Assembly: GCA_023078555.1 (NCBI GenBank) | Contig: CM041202.1 | Span: forward strand, 5,318,522 to 5,382,521 | DNA: 64,000 nt | From: Ulva prolifera | Taxonomy: Eukaryota > Chlorophyta > Ulvophyceae > Ulvales > Ulvaceae | Direction: 5' to 3' | Part shown: one piece after another, positions 46,845 through 58,000 of the stretch | How the letters are laid out: each line of letters starts with the position of its first letter | Numbering within the stretch: position 1 is the stretch's first letter | Notes under the pieces: model-generated | Database searches by the model: none | Seen by the model: the letters and a program-made list of their open reading frames with translations, nothing else | What the model was told of the DNA's origin: nothing | Translations under genes and position numbers: made by a program

Positions 46845-46925
46845 AATCGGGAGATTAATCGGGATTTTTCTCATCTGGCCCGATAAATCGGGAAATTTGC
46901 CCAATCGGGCCCGATCACCCAACCC
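46845..46925. promoter_or_regulatory. Right subterminal CCCGATAAATCGGG palindrome cluster
   Basis: Contains AAATCGGGAGATTAATCGGG, GGCCCGATAAATCGGGAAAT and AATCGGGCCCGATCACCC, mirroring the left end. Confidence 0.6.
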
Positions 46926-46927
46926 AG

Positions 46928-46935
46928 CTGGTGGC
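46928..46935. repeat. Right 8-bp target-site duplication CTGGTGGC
   Basis: Exact match of 34068-34075. Confidence 0.88.
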
Positions 46936-47177
46936 GGTGGAATGGTTGTGGCCTGGGTACCCGCACACCGGTGTGCGGTATTCCTGTCCTTGGTAAACAG
47001 ACAAGTGTCATACGATACAACCATATGCGAACTCTGCTTGGCAGATGTCGCGAGTCCAAGCTTGATGGTCTCTCAGGATCAATCAAGACGGGTGCATGGG
47101 CACTCAGGTGCACTCGAGACACGGCAACACATCCTCATGCGGCTGAAGCTAGTCCGCGGTTTGCAATGGGTCATCGT

Positions 47178-47232
47178 GTTACATGTACAAGGATAAAGGT
47201 GGCAAGGCAGGCAGCACCGCAAAAGAAGCATG
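47178..47232 (+). repeat. TGTTACA-family repeat head fragment
   Basis: TGTTACATGTACAAGGATAAAGG then GGCAAGGCAGGCAGCACCGC then AAAAGAAGCA, closely matching the heads at 4620 and 60113. It lies just outside the 1.6-kb element at 47275. Confidence 0.55.
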
Positions 47233-47274
47233 CAGACCAATGGGTCATCGTGCATGCATGCCGTACCTGCACTG

Positions 47275-48841
47275 AGGGGGGTCGGCACTCAGGCCTCATG
47301 CACGTCCAATTGAACCGCGAGCACCTCAGAAAGCTCCAGACAGCGCGGAAACGTCCTGTAGACTCGCAGTAACCTCTTGAATCGATTACAAGTAGTCTGG
47401 GCGAAACAGGTGAAAACGCCCAGCGAAACCGGGGGTTTTGGACCAAATCCCCCGTTTTGCCCAGCGACGGCTCAGATGGCCTCAAATGGTGCCCAGCGTA
47501 TGCCCATCGTGATCAGTGGGCAGAGAGCACTTGAAAAACACTATAATGCTATGCACCGATGTTCCACTGTCTGCCAACTCCACTTGTGTCACCGTGCGGT
47601 GTTCGCGTCCGACCAGCATCATGGCGGGCTAACATACTGGCGGGATGAATCCCAACGAGTACCATGATTTCCGCGAGCTTACCGAACTATTAGCAAATAT
47701 GCAGCTGTCTTGTGTGGTGAACAATGAGCACATGAACGAGGTGCTCCTTGCAGAGAAAGACTCAAAACATCGCAGCAGCTCCAGTGTTGTGAGCTTCACT
47801 TTAAAACAGTATTGTTGTCAGACTACCTATAATTTGATGCCTGTCCATACAGTACTGCGTGAACCTCCGGATCAGTCAATGCAGCATGCTACACTGCATA
47901 GCAGTGCTCCTTTACACCTTTAGATCGCAGGGACAGCAACACCACCGACCAGGAATGTTCATCAAAAGCGATCAGAATATGAAGTTGGATGTACATGTAC
48001 ATTCCTATCATCAGCATGGACTGCAAGCAGGCACCATTCTACAAAATGGGAGGCTTGCGTAGGCACGTCAATGTTCGCCTGAGTCCACACTCACATGCAT
48101 TAGAGCCACGCACAGTTTTACGAGAGACAGCCTGCCATGGTCCTAAACAGTGCCTGATCTGCTGAAGAGGGCGATACACTACTCTCCAGTGGTACAGAGT
48201 CACACATGTATGCAACAAGGTCGTCACACGTAAGCTGGATGGAAAGAAAGTGTCATATATGCTGTCAGGACGTGCCAATCTTATGTGCTGCAGAGTCTGT
48301 GCCTGGCACTGTCGTGATTGACTGTTGACAACGCCCAGCACTATGGAGTACAAAACGCAGCAGCCAATCTGCCCAGCCAGACCGACAGAGAGCAAGCAAT
48401 AGTCTCGCCAGACCCGAAAAGACATCTCAAATATATCCGGTAATTACTCTGTGCGTGCCAGCTCCTAGGGACGCGGTCGATGGCGTCCCAGGGAAGCAAA
48501 CATGGCAGAGCATGCGCTGTACCGCCGGCAGCAACACAACAGACCATTTATAACGCATCAGGATGCAAAAGAGGCATACTAAGGGTGCTCTGAGCCCATT
48601 GGGCATGCCTCCGGTATCGCTGGGCGCGTTTTCGTGCTCGCTGGGCACAATGGGGCTTTTTGCCCAGCCATGCACGCGGATTTCGGGCCAAAGGTCGATT
48701 TCGCCCAGCGACCTTCAAACAAGACACAGCAGCAATAAGGAAGTTGATGTGAGTCTATAGACGTTACCAGCGCTGTCTCGAGGTTTCTGAGGTGCTCGCG
48801 GTTCAATTGGACGTGCATGAGGACTGAGTGCCGACGCCCCT
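47275..48841 (+). mobile_element. Non-autonomous DNA transposon, copy 1 (8-bp TSD)
   Basis: The 1567-bp element has termini AGGGGGGTCGGCACTCAGG and, inverted, AGGGGCGTCGGCACTCAGT; the terminal similarity continues for about 110 bp (GTCCAATTGAACCGCGAGCA). CTGCACTG directly flanks both ends (47267-47274 and 48842-48849). Subterminal GCTGGGC/GCCCAGC motifs recur at both ends. An 8-bp duplication fits hAT-like (or KDZ/P-like) transposons; no transposase is encoded. A peptide frame near 47645-47810 (YHDFRELTELLANMQLSCVV) is also partly preserved in copy 2. Confidence 0.82.
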
Positions 48842-48849
48842 CTGCACTG

Positions 48850-51800
48850 TATCTCGAATTGAAACTCGACTCGCGTCGATAATTTTGATATCGCACGGGA
48901 ATGCAATTGTGGCGACTTCAAGGGTCATTTTTTCCGGTCCTCAGGCTTCGATCCGTCTCTTGTGTGACTGTCACTGCCAGCTGCCACGTAGGCACCGGTT
49001 GCAGCGCGCCGTGCGTACAACTGTGATACCTCGGCATGCAGCGAGCTTTGAACACTTTTTGAATTGATATGACAAAGCTATTACTTGCTTGCGTCAAAGC
49101 TACATGGCGAAGGCTGAAACGAGCGAATCGTCTGTTTCCGGGGCGTTTGCAACTGCGCACTGGCTTTGGTCACCAGCCTGGTGTTGCCGACGACGCCAGC
49201 TCTGAGCAGATTGACCGTCTCTGCGTTCACAGCCAAACACTCTATCATCATATAATGCTAGAGCTTTGTAAAGAATGCGTGATTGACACCGCGTGAGCGT
49301 TGCAGCGTCAGGCGTAGGCGCACTCTGCAGCATCGTTAACACAGTGACATCCTCACAACGCTACCGAAGCTCGCTACAGCACGGCAGTAAAATCACACCT
49401 AGTGGCTCAAAGTAAATAGCATCGCGTTATACGTGACCGTATGTGCCCTGGCATCGGGAGATGACAGACAGCACTCGCAACGCATTGAATTTACCCATAC
49501 AGCATGCTCCCGCAAAGTGATAATGACGTTGACATTGTATCTGCTTAATAAATTCGGCAGGGCTGTAGCAACGGTCGGGCTTGCGATAGACACTGTACAG
49601 TCGTGCCTTGGCGATACCTCCTTCGCCAAGGCTACAGATCCGCTGCTATCCCAACTTCTTCACGCTACTGTACATATAGAGATTGTATCTACATTGAGTT
49701 GTCACAGTTGCAGATGCGTGCTGCCTCCGGCGCGCAGCGTTACGGCCGTAACAATCGAGCGGCATGACGGCAGCTCTCAGCGTGCACGCAGCATCGTTAG
49801 CCAGTTTGATTACTCAGATACTTCACTGATGTCGTATCTTCACTCTTTCGAACCTATTAGCACTGTTGGGGGCATGTAGTACGGTGGTGGTGGCACCAGC
49901 CGGGCTGCACAGGCTCCATGCATTATGAATGGCGCGGTGCTGACGACATAAGCCATGAGACCAGTTGACACCTGAGGACCGGTTACTCGAGCTCGATCGG
50001 TCTCGATCGAGACCCTGTTGTCTCGTCGCGACGAGTCGACACAGCTTTCGCTCTTAGCGTCCACGCGAACTTGCTGTCAAATCATATGACCAGGCAATGA
50101 CACGCTGATGTTGACGAGGGTCTAAGTATAGCATGTGTGTGTCCCGACCTTCACAGCATATTTCTGACGAGTCACGATAATATTAAAATGTCTGTCCCTG
50201 CAGCCAAAGCAACGACGGCTCCAGAAACAATCAAAATGGTTTTCGTGTCCCGTCCCCGCGGATCTCGCAACGAACCTTTACATTTACTACGGTAGTGCAC
50301 TCTTATCCGCGGTGCCACTTATGCATGCACGGGCACGTGAAATTCGCATTGCGTATGGTGCATGGCGACGTTTCCTCGATCAATCGAAGGTAGCATGGCA
50401 AATCGGGCGGAAATGCGCTCGAAAGCGCAGCAACCGTGCCTGAGTGATCAATACAGAGGGCTCCAGCATCAGCAGTGGCATCGTATACATTGCTTTGTAC
50501 GCTGCGTGTAGGTGGACATCCTACATATTGTATCGTCGACCCTCAGGGCGCAAGCTGTTTTCGACGCTTCAACGTTAACTCCGGGTCAAAGCGCCACCAA
50601 GCGCGATACATAATCGGCAGGTGCGAGTCAACTGTGTCGACGTTGCTGTTAGATATCAAACATTTGGCTGCAAAATATGTCATCTGGACACAGCTCGAAG
50701 GCTCCCGGCGTGTCCGACAGCCCATCATGTACCCTGGCTACCAGTCAGATTGATCCACACCAAAACATCGATCTGCTCCATGTGTGAGCTGTCGAAAAGA
50801 CACCGTGACAAGCCCGTTGACATCGCGAACTGGCAGTTGCTACGCAAGCACCGGGTGCAACCCGAACGGAGTGAACCGTGATGCATCAGCGCGGATAAAA
50901 GGTGATTGCGCCTCACATGAAATATATGGGAAAGTGATGGCTTCTGTTTATAGGACGTTGTCAGGGCTAGCCCTGACAGCTGTACAGCTGGTACGAGCGA
51001 AACGTCAGCGTCAGCGGCGTGGGCAATTGTTGCAACCCTCTCTGCCGGTGGTGTCGCCCGCAGCTCCAGCTCTGCGCGAAACGTCACTGCATTCGCAGCT
51101 GGAGAATTGCTAGTAGCAGATCTTTAGACAGATGTCGTGATTGAGATCGCGCGCTCACGCATCATCCGTTAACGTTTGGAGTTGTGAACAGTGTTAAAAC
51201 AGCAATATGCTCACCGCAAATCCAAAGCGCTCCGCAGCGCGACAATGCGCACGATCTTTGCGAACATGATATCATGATCAAGCTTGTCGTGCTCGTACAT
51301 GTCTGCAGCTATTATAGGGACATGCTGCAAAAGAATGCGCTCGCAACGGCTGACAGTGGCGCGTTCCGCGTGCTTGCTCGATGTGTCACTCACGTCTCAG
51401 CTCATTCTTGTTATGGCAAGCGGCAGGGCTTCACACACGGTCGGGCTTGCTACAGGCAGCCTCGCGTCAGCTTGGGATCCGCCATGCGACAGATCTAGAT
51501 GGCCAAGCCTGCCAACGGCTGCATTCCACACCACTCATCCTGACATCAATGATGATCTACCTGTGCAGTTCGGACATGTGTGCTGCCTCGGGGTCGCAGC
51601 AATGCGGCCTTGACAGCTGTGCCGACTCGGCAGTATCGGGTCGGTACTGGTGCCGGTCTACACGGGGAAGCCTCAATTCACTCACGCTGTATCTTTGAGC
51701 CAGCTATCAAGTAGATCATCATCACATCTTCGTGTCCTCACTGTTTGAGATCAGTAGGCAAGTAGTGTAGGAAAATCGCGCTGGTGGAGGCTGCCCTGCT

Positions 51801-52357
51801 GTTGTGCCCAAAGCATGCATATCTGGAGATCTAATCGACGCAACGCTGACGCGCCATGAAGGCATGTGCTTTCACCCATCACGAGGGTTAACCCTGCTTT
51901 GGCACGCTTGACGCATCGCGTGACAGCTGCCCGCAACATTGTTTCTTGCAGCTGTCACAGCCGCGGCTAGCCGGTTGATAATCACTTCAGATTGTGGCAC
52001 ATGCATGTAGTGCACGACAGACAATACCAAGTTTACTGATGCCTCACACTCTGGAAAGACTTGGTGGCATGTACAACCGCTCGCGTAGTCCAAATGTTGC
52101 TTTGGAACGGTATTTCATTGCCTCGAACTGCAACGTGCAAATGCACTCCAGTAGGATTCCCTGCATTCAGCGAGATGCAAGGAGCCAGTGAAGGCTGCAA
52201 TATTACTGGATCACTGGACTGCCACACTACAGCTCCATGTCCAAGCCACATTGAATCAACTGGCAATTGCCACAATCCCTCTACAGCCAGGTGGCCATGG
52301 AAGTGCATATGCAGTTGTGACGATTGTGACTGTGCAGGTAGCAGAGCTCAGGCGAAA
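48850..52357. other. Intergenic, lower-GC repeat-derived tract
   Basis: No supported gene. The tract contains a palindrome pair near 49994-50040 (GGTCTCGATCGAGACC, TCGTCGCGACGA). A diverged dispersed repeat at about 50440-50760 resembles 20530-20800, and weakly similar blocks occur at 49560-49700 and 51410-51520. Composition differs from the GC-rich surroundings. Confidence 0.4.
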
Positions 52358-53252
52358 ATGAAGGCGACATTCTCCACCTTCGGCATGTTTGCCTTGGCGG
52401 TATGCCTCCTGCATCCTCAAGCCTGTTGTACATGCCTGGCAGCCTCGGCTGCTCCATCACTTGAAAATGTGGACCTGGAACAGCTACAGCTGTGCAGCTG
52501 CATTGATGAGTCTCCATTTGTAGGACACCTTATGCATGCACAAGGTGCCACAGACATGTCCACTTTCCGTTTGCAGCACCATCGCAGCATGCTCGCCGCG
52601 AATCTGGCATCGACTTTGCACTAAGCAATTGCGTGTGGCTGCTATCTGCACTCATGTGGTCACGGCCAAAAAGTGCAGCAGGGCATGATCATGAATTGGA
52701 TGCACCATGCGATGCTGCTACCCAAGTTCAGCAAGCTTCTACTAGCATCCTACTTCACTGATTTCGTATTTCCAGCTATGCGCACACGCCTCAACGATCA
52801 GTGTCTGATGTCGCGCATGCATGCAGGCAGCGCTGTCCGTCGATACGACCGCCGCGGAGCCAAACACGGGCGCCGTCCAGACCAACCGCCGCTGGATGGC
52901 CTCCACCGACGCCCGCACCGCCGCGCTTGTCGGCGTGGCCGCCGAGGAGGCCCACCGCCGCCGCCTCAACTGGCACACCAGGACCCTCAACGATGATGGA
53001 AGTGAGGCCGTCAGCGACGGCAGCATGAGCGGGGCTGGCAGCGGCAGTGGCAGAGGTGGAGGCATTGCAGGCGGCGGTCGCGGCGGCCAAGGACGGGGCG
53101 GCGACTGCGGGCGTGGGCGCGGTGGTGGCAGGGGAGGGCCTGGTGGCCGCGGCGGCCGAGGCGGCGGCGGCAGGGGCTGCGGTGGCGGAGGCGGCCGAGG
53201 CGGCCGAGATGGCCTAGGCGGCGGGCGGGGGGGCCGTGGCCGTGGCCAGTGA
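52358..53252 (+). CDS. Secreted Gly/Arg-rich protein, family copy 3
   Basis: I infer exon 1 at 52358-52399 (MKATFSTFGMFALA, donor GTATGC) and exon 2 at 52827-53252 after GCATGCAG, phase 0, about 155 residues. After the signal peptide come AALSVDTTAAEPNTG, a TNRRWMASTDARTAALVG stretch and AAEEAHRRRLNW, as in copies 1 and 2. The tail is then different: GSGSGRGGGIAGGGRGG and further GGRGG repeats, ending GRGRGQ, with no proline block. RGG-like repeats could bind nucleic acid, but the signal peptide argues for secretion. The conserved head and freely changing tail suggest the head is the functional module. Confidence 0.72.
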
Positions 53253-53375
53253 TTCCACAGCGCCAGGCTCTCCCACCATGTACTTCCAGAGTTCATCGAG
53301 ATGCGTGAAGTGTTTCCGCGGCCGGTCGCACTATCTTATGCAATGAGCCCTCAAGCATGAGTGTGCGTGAGGGGT

Positions 53376-54500
53376 CTGGGCGAGTTCAACTTGCGCAACG
53401 CTTGAGCGAAGCAGATCCATTCTACGTATACGATGGTGTGGCCTCAACATTTAGGCTCTGTGGCCTGCGGCCGAGAGAGTCCGCGGTGTTTGCTGAATGG
53501 CTGTATGTATTTGCGTGTCTCTAATAGCATGGCATGAAGAGGCCGGGTGCTAGATCCAACTTAATTTTGGCTCCGTTCAGTCGTGACCCACAACATCGCA
53601 CGCAGAATGCCCGGAGTCTGAGCGTGCAGCCAGCCATGCATGCCCATGTTCTCTCAGGCCATTTCGACTCCTGGAAGTTTGAGCCTTGTCCGGTGCACCC
53701 ACCTCGAAGCATGTGCGCCCTCTCCGGCATCACGTGCCAAGGCGCACCCTTCCCACGGGGGGCCAGAAATCAGATTTCAATCTGAGATTTGCCTTTCTGG
53801 TCCGTGAGCACAGTGAGGGTCCACATGCGTGGATACAAGGCTACACTGATACAACATAACTTTCGGGAGTTTCTGCATCGTACAGCTGCTCAGTAGTGCA
53901 TGCGCAGCGCCATGATGTGCGGCACAGCTTGCATGGCCAGAGGTGACCCTCACGACGAGGTGCCAACGTTCCGCGACAGCTGGACTCGTTGTGCCTTGGA
54001 ACATGTGATTGATGTTGCGCTCTGCGTGCAGTGGCTGCACCAGTTTGCATTTGTCACCGCCACACTGGCGAGCCGGCTGTCGTGACATACAGTCGCACTG
54101 TTTGAACAAGGACCTTTCAAACAGTGCCTTCGTGCCAGTTCTGCCCCTCACAATGACCAGAATGTTTCAACCTCCAAAGCGGGAAAAATCACAAACGACC
54201 GCTGAGGCTCGCAAGCAGAATGGCCGCGATGACCGACCAGGTACGCGTACGCAACCTAGCCCTGCGGTCCGGATGTGGTCGCTGCTGCTGAAGGCCGGGA
54301 CTCGCCCGCCTCAGCAGAATAGTTTCCTAGAAGGCTGAATTTGCCTGTTTTTGAATGATGGTGTCCGGATTCGAAGACTCGGGCTCGCATCGACCAAGCT
54401 GTCTGCTGGAGTTGAGGACACGCAACTCCCCCGCATGGCAGCCTTTCCACGCGTGATACAGTAAAATTTCCTCCACAGCTGAACTTTTTTGGATTCTGAT
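53376..54500 (+). repeat. Dispersed repeat, copy A (contains the empty site)
   Basis: This segment matches 60255-62800 in the same orientation: GGGCGAGTTCAACTTGCGCA, CACAACATCGCACGCAGAAT, GAGGCTCGCAAGCAGAATGG and ACACGCAACTCCCCCGCATG recur. At about 53650 (GTTCTCTCAGGCCATTTCGA) copy B carries the 1650-bp element, so copy A is the unoccupied version. Candidate frames (e.g. AEARKQNGRDD) are shared, but no domain is recognised. Confidence 0.7.
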
Positions 54501-55089
54501 GCCTTTGCTGCGTTGTGGGCGAGGCAGGGCAGGCGTGCACTCTGGATGAAGTGAAACAGTCGTGCCCGGGACATGGACGCGAGCACCTTCTGTCCTGACA
54601 GTGCTGGTCCACAGTAAGACATATTGTATTTCGGGCGACATGTAGAGGCGTCTGATGGCCAATTTCGCGTAGACCAGATGTGCACTGCAGGCTGGCCCCA
54701 CCACTCAGCCAGCCGGCGTCCTCACTTAACACAAAGCATGCCATCTTGCCAATTTCACCGGATAGCCTCTGTGAGACCGATTCCCGTTGCCTTTGGTCCA
54801 TGACGATACCTGCAGCGCACTTTGATGGACAAGCCCCGCTGTTCCGCATCACCAGTCAGCAGCAGACCTCCATGTGCCTCCTGCAGACAAGCTTTGTGAG
54901 AGTATGCAGGTATGTCAGCTGTCAGCGTGCAGGCTGGCGTCTTGGAACAGCTACCGGCCACTGCGAGGGTGACCCATCGCCATCACCTGCACTTCTCCTC
55001 ACTACACAGGCTCCCCGCCTTGCTGCCTTTCAGGCTTGCACATGGCATATTCAGCCTCGCTTGTAAGATGACGCTCAGCCCACTGCGGG
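54501..55089. other. Region upstream of the OMA1-like gene
   Basis: The promoter and N-terminal exon(s), including any organelle-targeting sequence, are expected here. Frames near 54680-55060 are open but not diagnostic. Confidence 0.35.
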
Positions 55090-58000
55090 CTGTGGCCGGG
55101 CAAAAGATCCCGATATCAAACCGGCGCCACCTGGCACTCATGCCGGAGAGGCTGGACATGTACCTTGGCAACCTCGGCGAGGCTCAGGCATGACCCCGCC
55201 TCCATTCCCTTCAGATGGAGCTCACCTGAACCTTATCCCTTTGATGCTGTTCGAGGTATCCTGCCATGCCATAGCCCGAGCCCATGTACCTGTTCCCTGA
55301 GTTCCGTGACCGCATGGCCCGTAACGCTGGGAGGGGCGGCTGCCTGTGCTCTGCGATGCGGGAGCTATGTGCTCTGCTGTGCCACTGCAAAGCAAAGGCC
55401 ACAATCGCATCAGATGCTCCACCACGGCGGGCTCTACCAAATGGTGTCGGAACCGACAGTAGCCCGCAGAGTGCTAGACACTCGGCTTTGGCGACCATCC
55501 CCCGCTGCACCTCGCGTTTGTTGGACGCAATTCTGTCAGAGTACCTGCGTTTTCGAGATTATCCAAGTTGCGCATCTCCCCTTGCAGTGGCAGTAGACCC
55601 ATGTGCTGTGAGTTAAAGGGGGCTTGAGTGCACCCTGGGCCACCCAGCCACCATGACCAACACCCCCCCCCCCCCCCCCCCCGCCCCGCCCCGCCTTCCA
55701 GCACAATCGCTTCCACCTCCGCTGTGTGCTTGCCTGTGGTGCTACCCGGCTCTTTGGCTTTGTCCCTGTAACACAGTAAAGTAAACCCCAATTGGCCTTA
55801 CTGTTTGTCACACAATCTCCCCCTTGGCACGGCTCACAGCGCTGCTACCCAACACGATCACAGGCACTCCCATGTACATGCACATGCCAGCGCCCAGTCA
55901 CATCGGAGCGCGGCACAGCTGCCTCGCTGAGCAGCTCCATGCATACCGCCAGCGCTCCCCCGGCCGACCTAGACCTCGCCACTGTGTGTGCTCTGCTGCT
56001 ACTGCAGCAACTCCGAACACGCGCGGCCGCTCTGACGTGCGGCTGTGGCTTCAGGTGCGGCGACAGCACACGGCTCTGGCGACCGCCGCCCCGGACGCAC
56101 AGCTCGTGAACCGGGTCGCCCGCCGCATCATCGACGCGTTGCCGCAGCCGAGGGACCCCGCCCACCGCGGCGCGCACCTCAGCCACCTCGCGCGCTGCAC
56201 CTGGCGGGTGACGGTGCTCCGCTCGAACAAAGTCACGGCGCAAGTGACTGCGGGAGGGCAGATCTTTGTTCACACAGGCGCGCCCCGCCCGCAGCCCCAG
56301 CGTAGTTGCAGGGAGGTGGATGTCACACGGTGACTGCCGTGGACTGCTGGTGTATCTACGTGATCATCCGGGTTCCGCAGGGCTCCGTGTGGTTCAGGCG
56401 CCTGTGGACAACCGACAAGGTTGCCTGGTCCTTGCAGAGCAGAGATTTGGTCCGACCACGGTGGCATATTTAGGCTCCGTGAGCTTGGTCTTTGGGCTTA
56501 TTGCTTGGGGCGGGGCATGTTGCGGCCTTGTTGGGGCGGCATGACTGCTAATCGTGGCGACAGCCAAACTGTGGCGACATCCTGTGCTGCTGCGTGCTGG
56601 CATCACCTGGCGTGACACAGCTCTCGAGTGGCGGCATGTCGACCGTTCACAAGGTCACGCTGCCGACACGGGCTGCTTGCACATCAGACGGCTTGCAGTG
56701 TCAGTGCACGGGTGGCGTGCAGGGCTGCTCACCGCAATCGGGCGAGATGAGGACAAGCTGGCGGCCGTGCTGGGCCACGAGGCGGCGCACGTCGTGGCAC
56801 GGCACAGCGCAGAGGGCGTCGGCCTCAGGGTGCTGCTCGGCGGCGCCGGCTGGGTGCTGTTCACGGCGTTCACCTGGCTCTTCACTGACAAACCCGCAGA
56901 AACGTGTGCCTTCAGGTCCTCTGCCTGTGGATGCACTGCTGGGGGTGAGGTGTAAGCCACATATAACGACAATATTGTCGGGTCACCCGACTCGGGTGCC
57001 AGCCTTTGCAGTTGTCCAGTTGAGCCTTGAGCTGCGATTGGACGGCTCGCCGTGGTGGCCAGAAAGTGCAGATGCTTTGGTGGGTGGAAATATCGATCAA
57101 AACTCGGTCCAGTGATACTCTCGCTGTGGCGAAGCCGAGCTCATCTGCACTGGGAGTGATGTGCGGCATTCTTGGTGCGGATTGCCCGCCCGCAGTTGGG
57201 CATTCAGGGCATGGCGGGAAACTGGCGTGCAGGGACGCAGAGCTGGCGGCAAAGCTGGCGCAGGTGGACCGCCGGCGGCTGCAGGGCACATGGGCACATG
57301 GCTGCGCTGTGCGGCGTGTGCGGCAGGAGCACATGCGGGAGCACATCCGTGCCGGACGTGACCCACACCATCGTGGCTGCAAACTGACCGCCAGCTCAGT
57401 GCTGCTGCTGTTCCTCTTGGGCTCGAGGCCGGGGTCGCGCCGCGCAGAGCACGAAGCTGACTTGGTGCGCTACACTCCACGGCTGGCAGCCAAGTCAGGC
57501 CTGGCTTGCCTGCTGGAGCTGTACATGTTGCCCAGATCTATCTCCTACACTGAGAGCTTCACCTATTCTTCTTGTGTGTGCCGACGTCCCGGAGCAGTGA
57601 CCTGGCGAAGCTGATGAGCAGCTGTGTGCAGTTCTGAGTAGTACGAAGTACCTACCTCCTGAGCAAGCAGCTCTAGAGGGTATGGCTCATACGATCACGG
57701 CTCACACGATTATGAGACCGTGTGTGTGCGTGTGGCTACTGCGTGCATTCCTGGACCATTCGCCATAAGGGCAGCAGATTGTGGTTATCATGCAGCTGCC
57801 CTGTGTGTCCACTAGGGAGGTGTGGTGGTAGCTGGCAATTGCAAGCCCTAGGACTACATCCACGGCCCAGCAGGTCACAGACAGCGGGCTGAAGGTGCTT
57901 ACCAGGTTGTCAGGTAGGGTGACTCCACTTGGCCGTTGGCAGCCGGCCTGGGCATGTAGGGGACCATGCGGTCACGCACTCCGGTGAAGCCACCCGGCGC

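Larger units (their letters stand above)
34076..46927. mobile_element. Complete KDZ-superfamily (Zisupton-like) DNA transposon, 12,852 bp
   Basis: The left end reads CTAGGTTGGGTCGAGCCCGA; the right end, inverted, reads CTGGGTTGGGTGATCGGGCC. Both are followed within 100 bp by several CCCGAT/ATCGGG palindromes. An exact 8-bp duplication, CTGGTGGC, lies directly outside each end. Inside are a Ulp1 protease gene, a transposase with the KDZ acidic triad, an unknown minus-strand gene and inverted arms at 34951-35717 and 45921-46689. KDZ elements (Kyakuja-Dileera-Zisupton) are known from fungi, fish and green algae and often carry Ulp1-type proteases and CxC cysteine clusters; 8-bp duplications are, as I recall, reported for Zisupton. 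The near-intact genes and perfect duplication suggest recent insertion. Confidence 0.85.

Noticed and set aside
34076..46927. LTR retrotransposon or giant-virus insertion
   Set aside because: The terminal repeats are inverted, not direct, with an 8-bp duplication. There is no gag/pol, integrase, capsid or viral polymerase, and the transposase has KDZ motifs.
52742..53296. Pro/Arg-rich minus-strand ORF
   Set aside because: Antisense of secreted-family copy 3; the plus frame is conserved across three copies.
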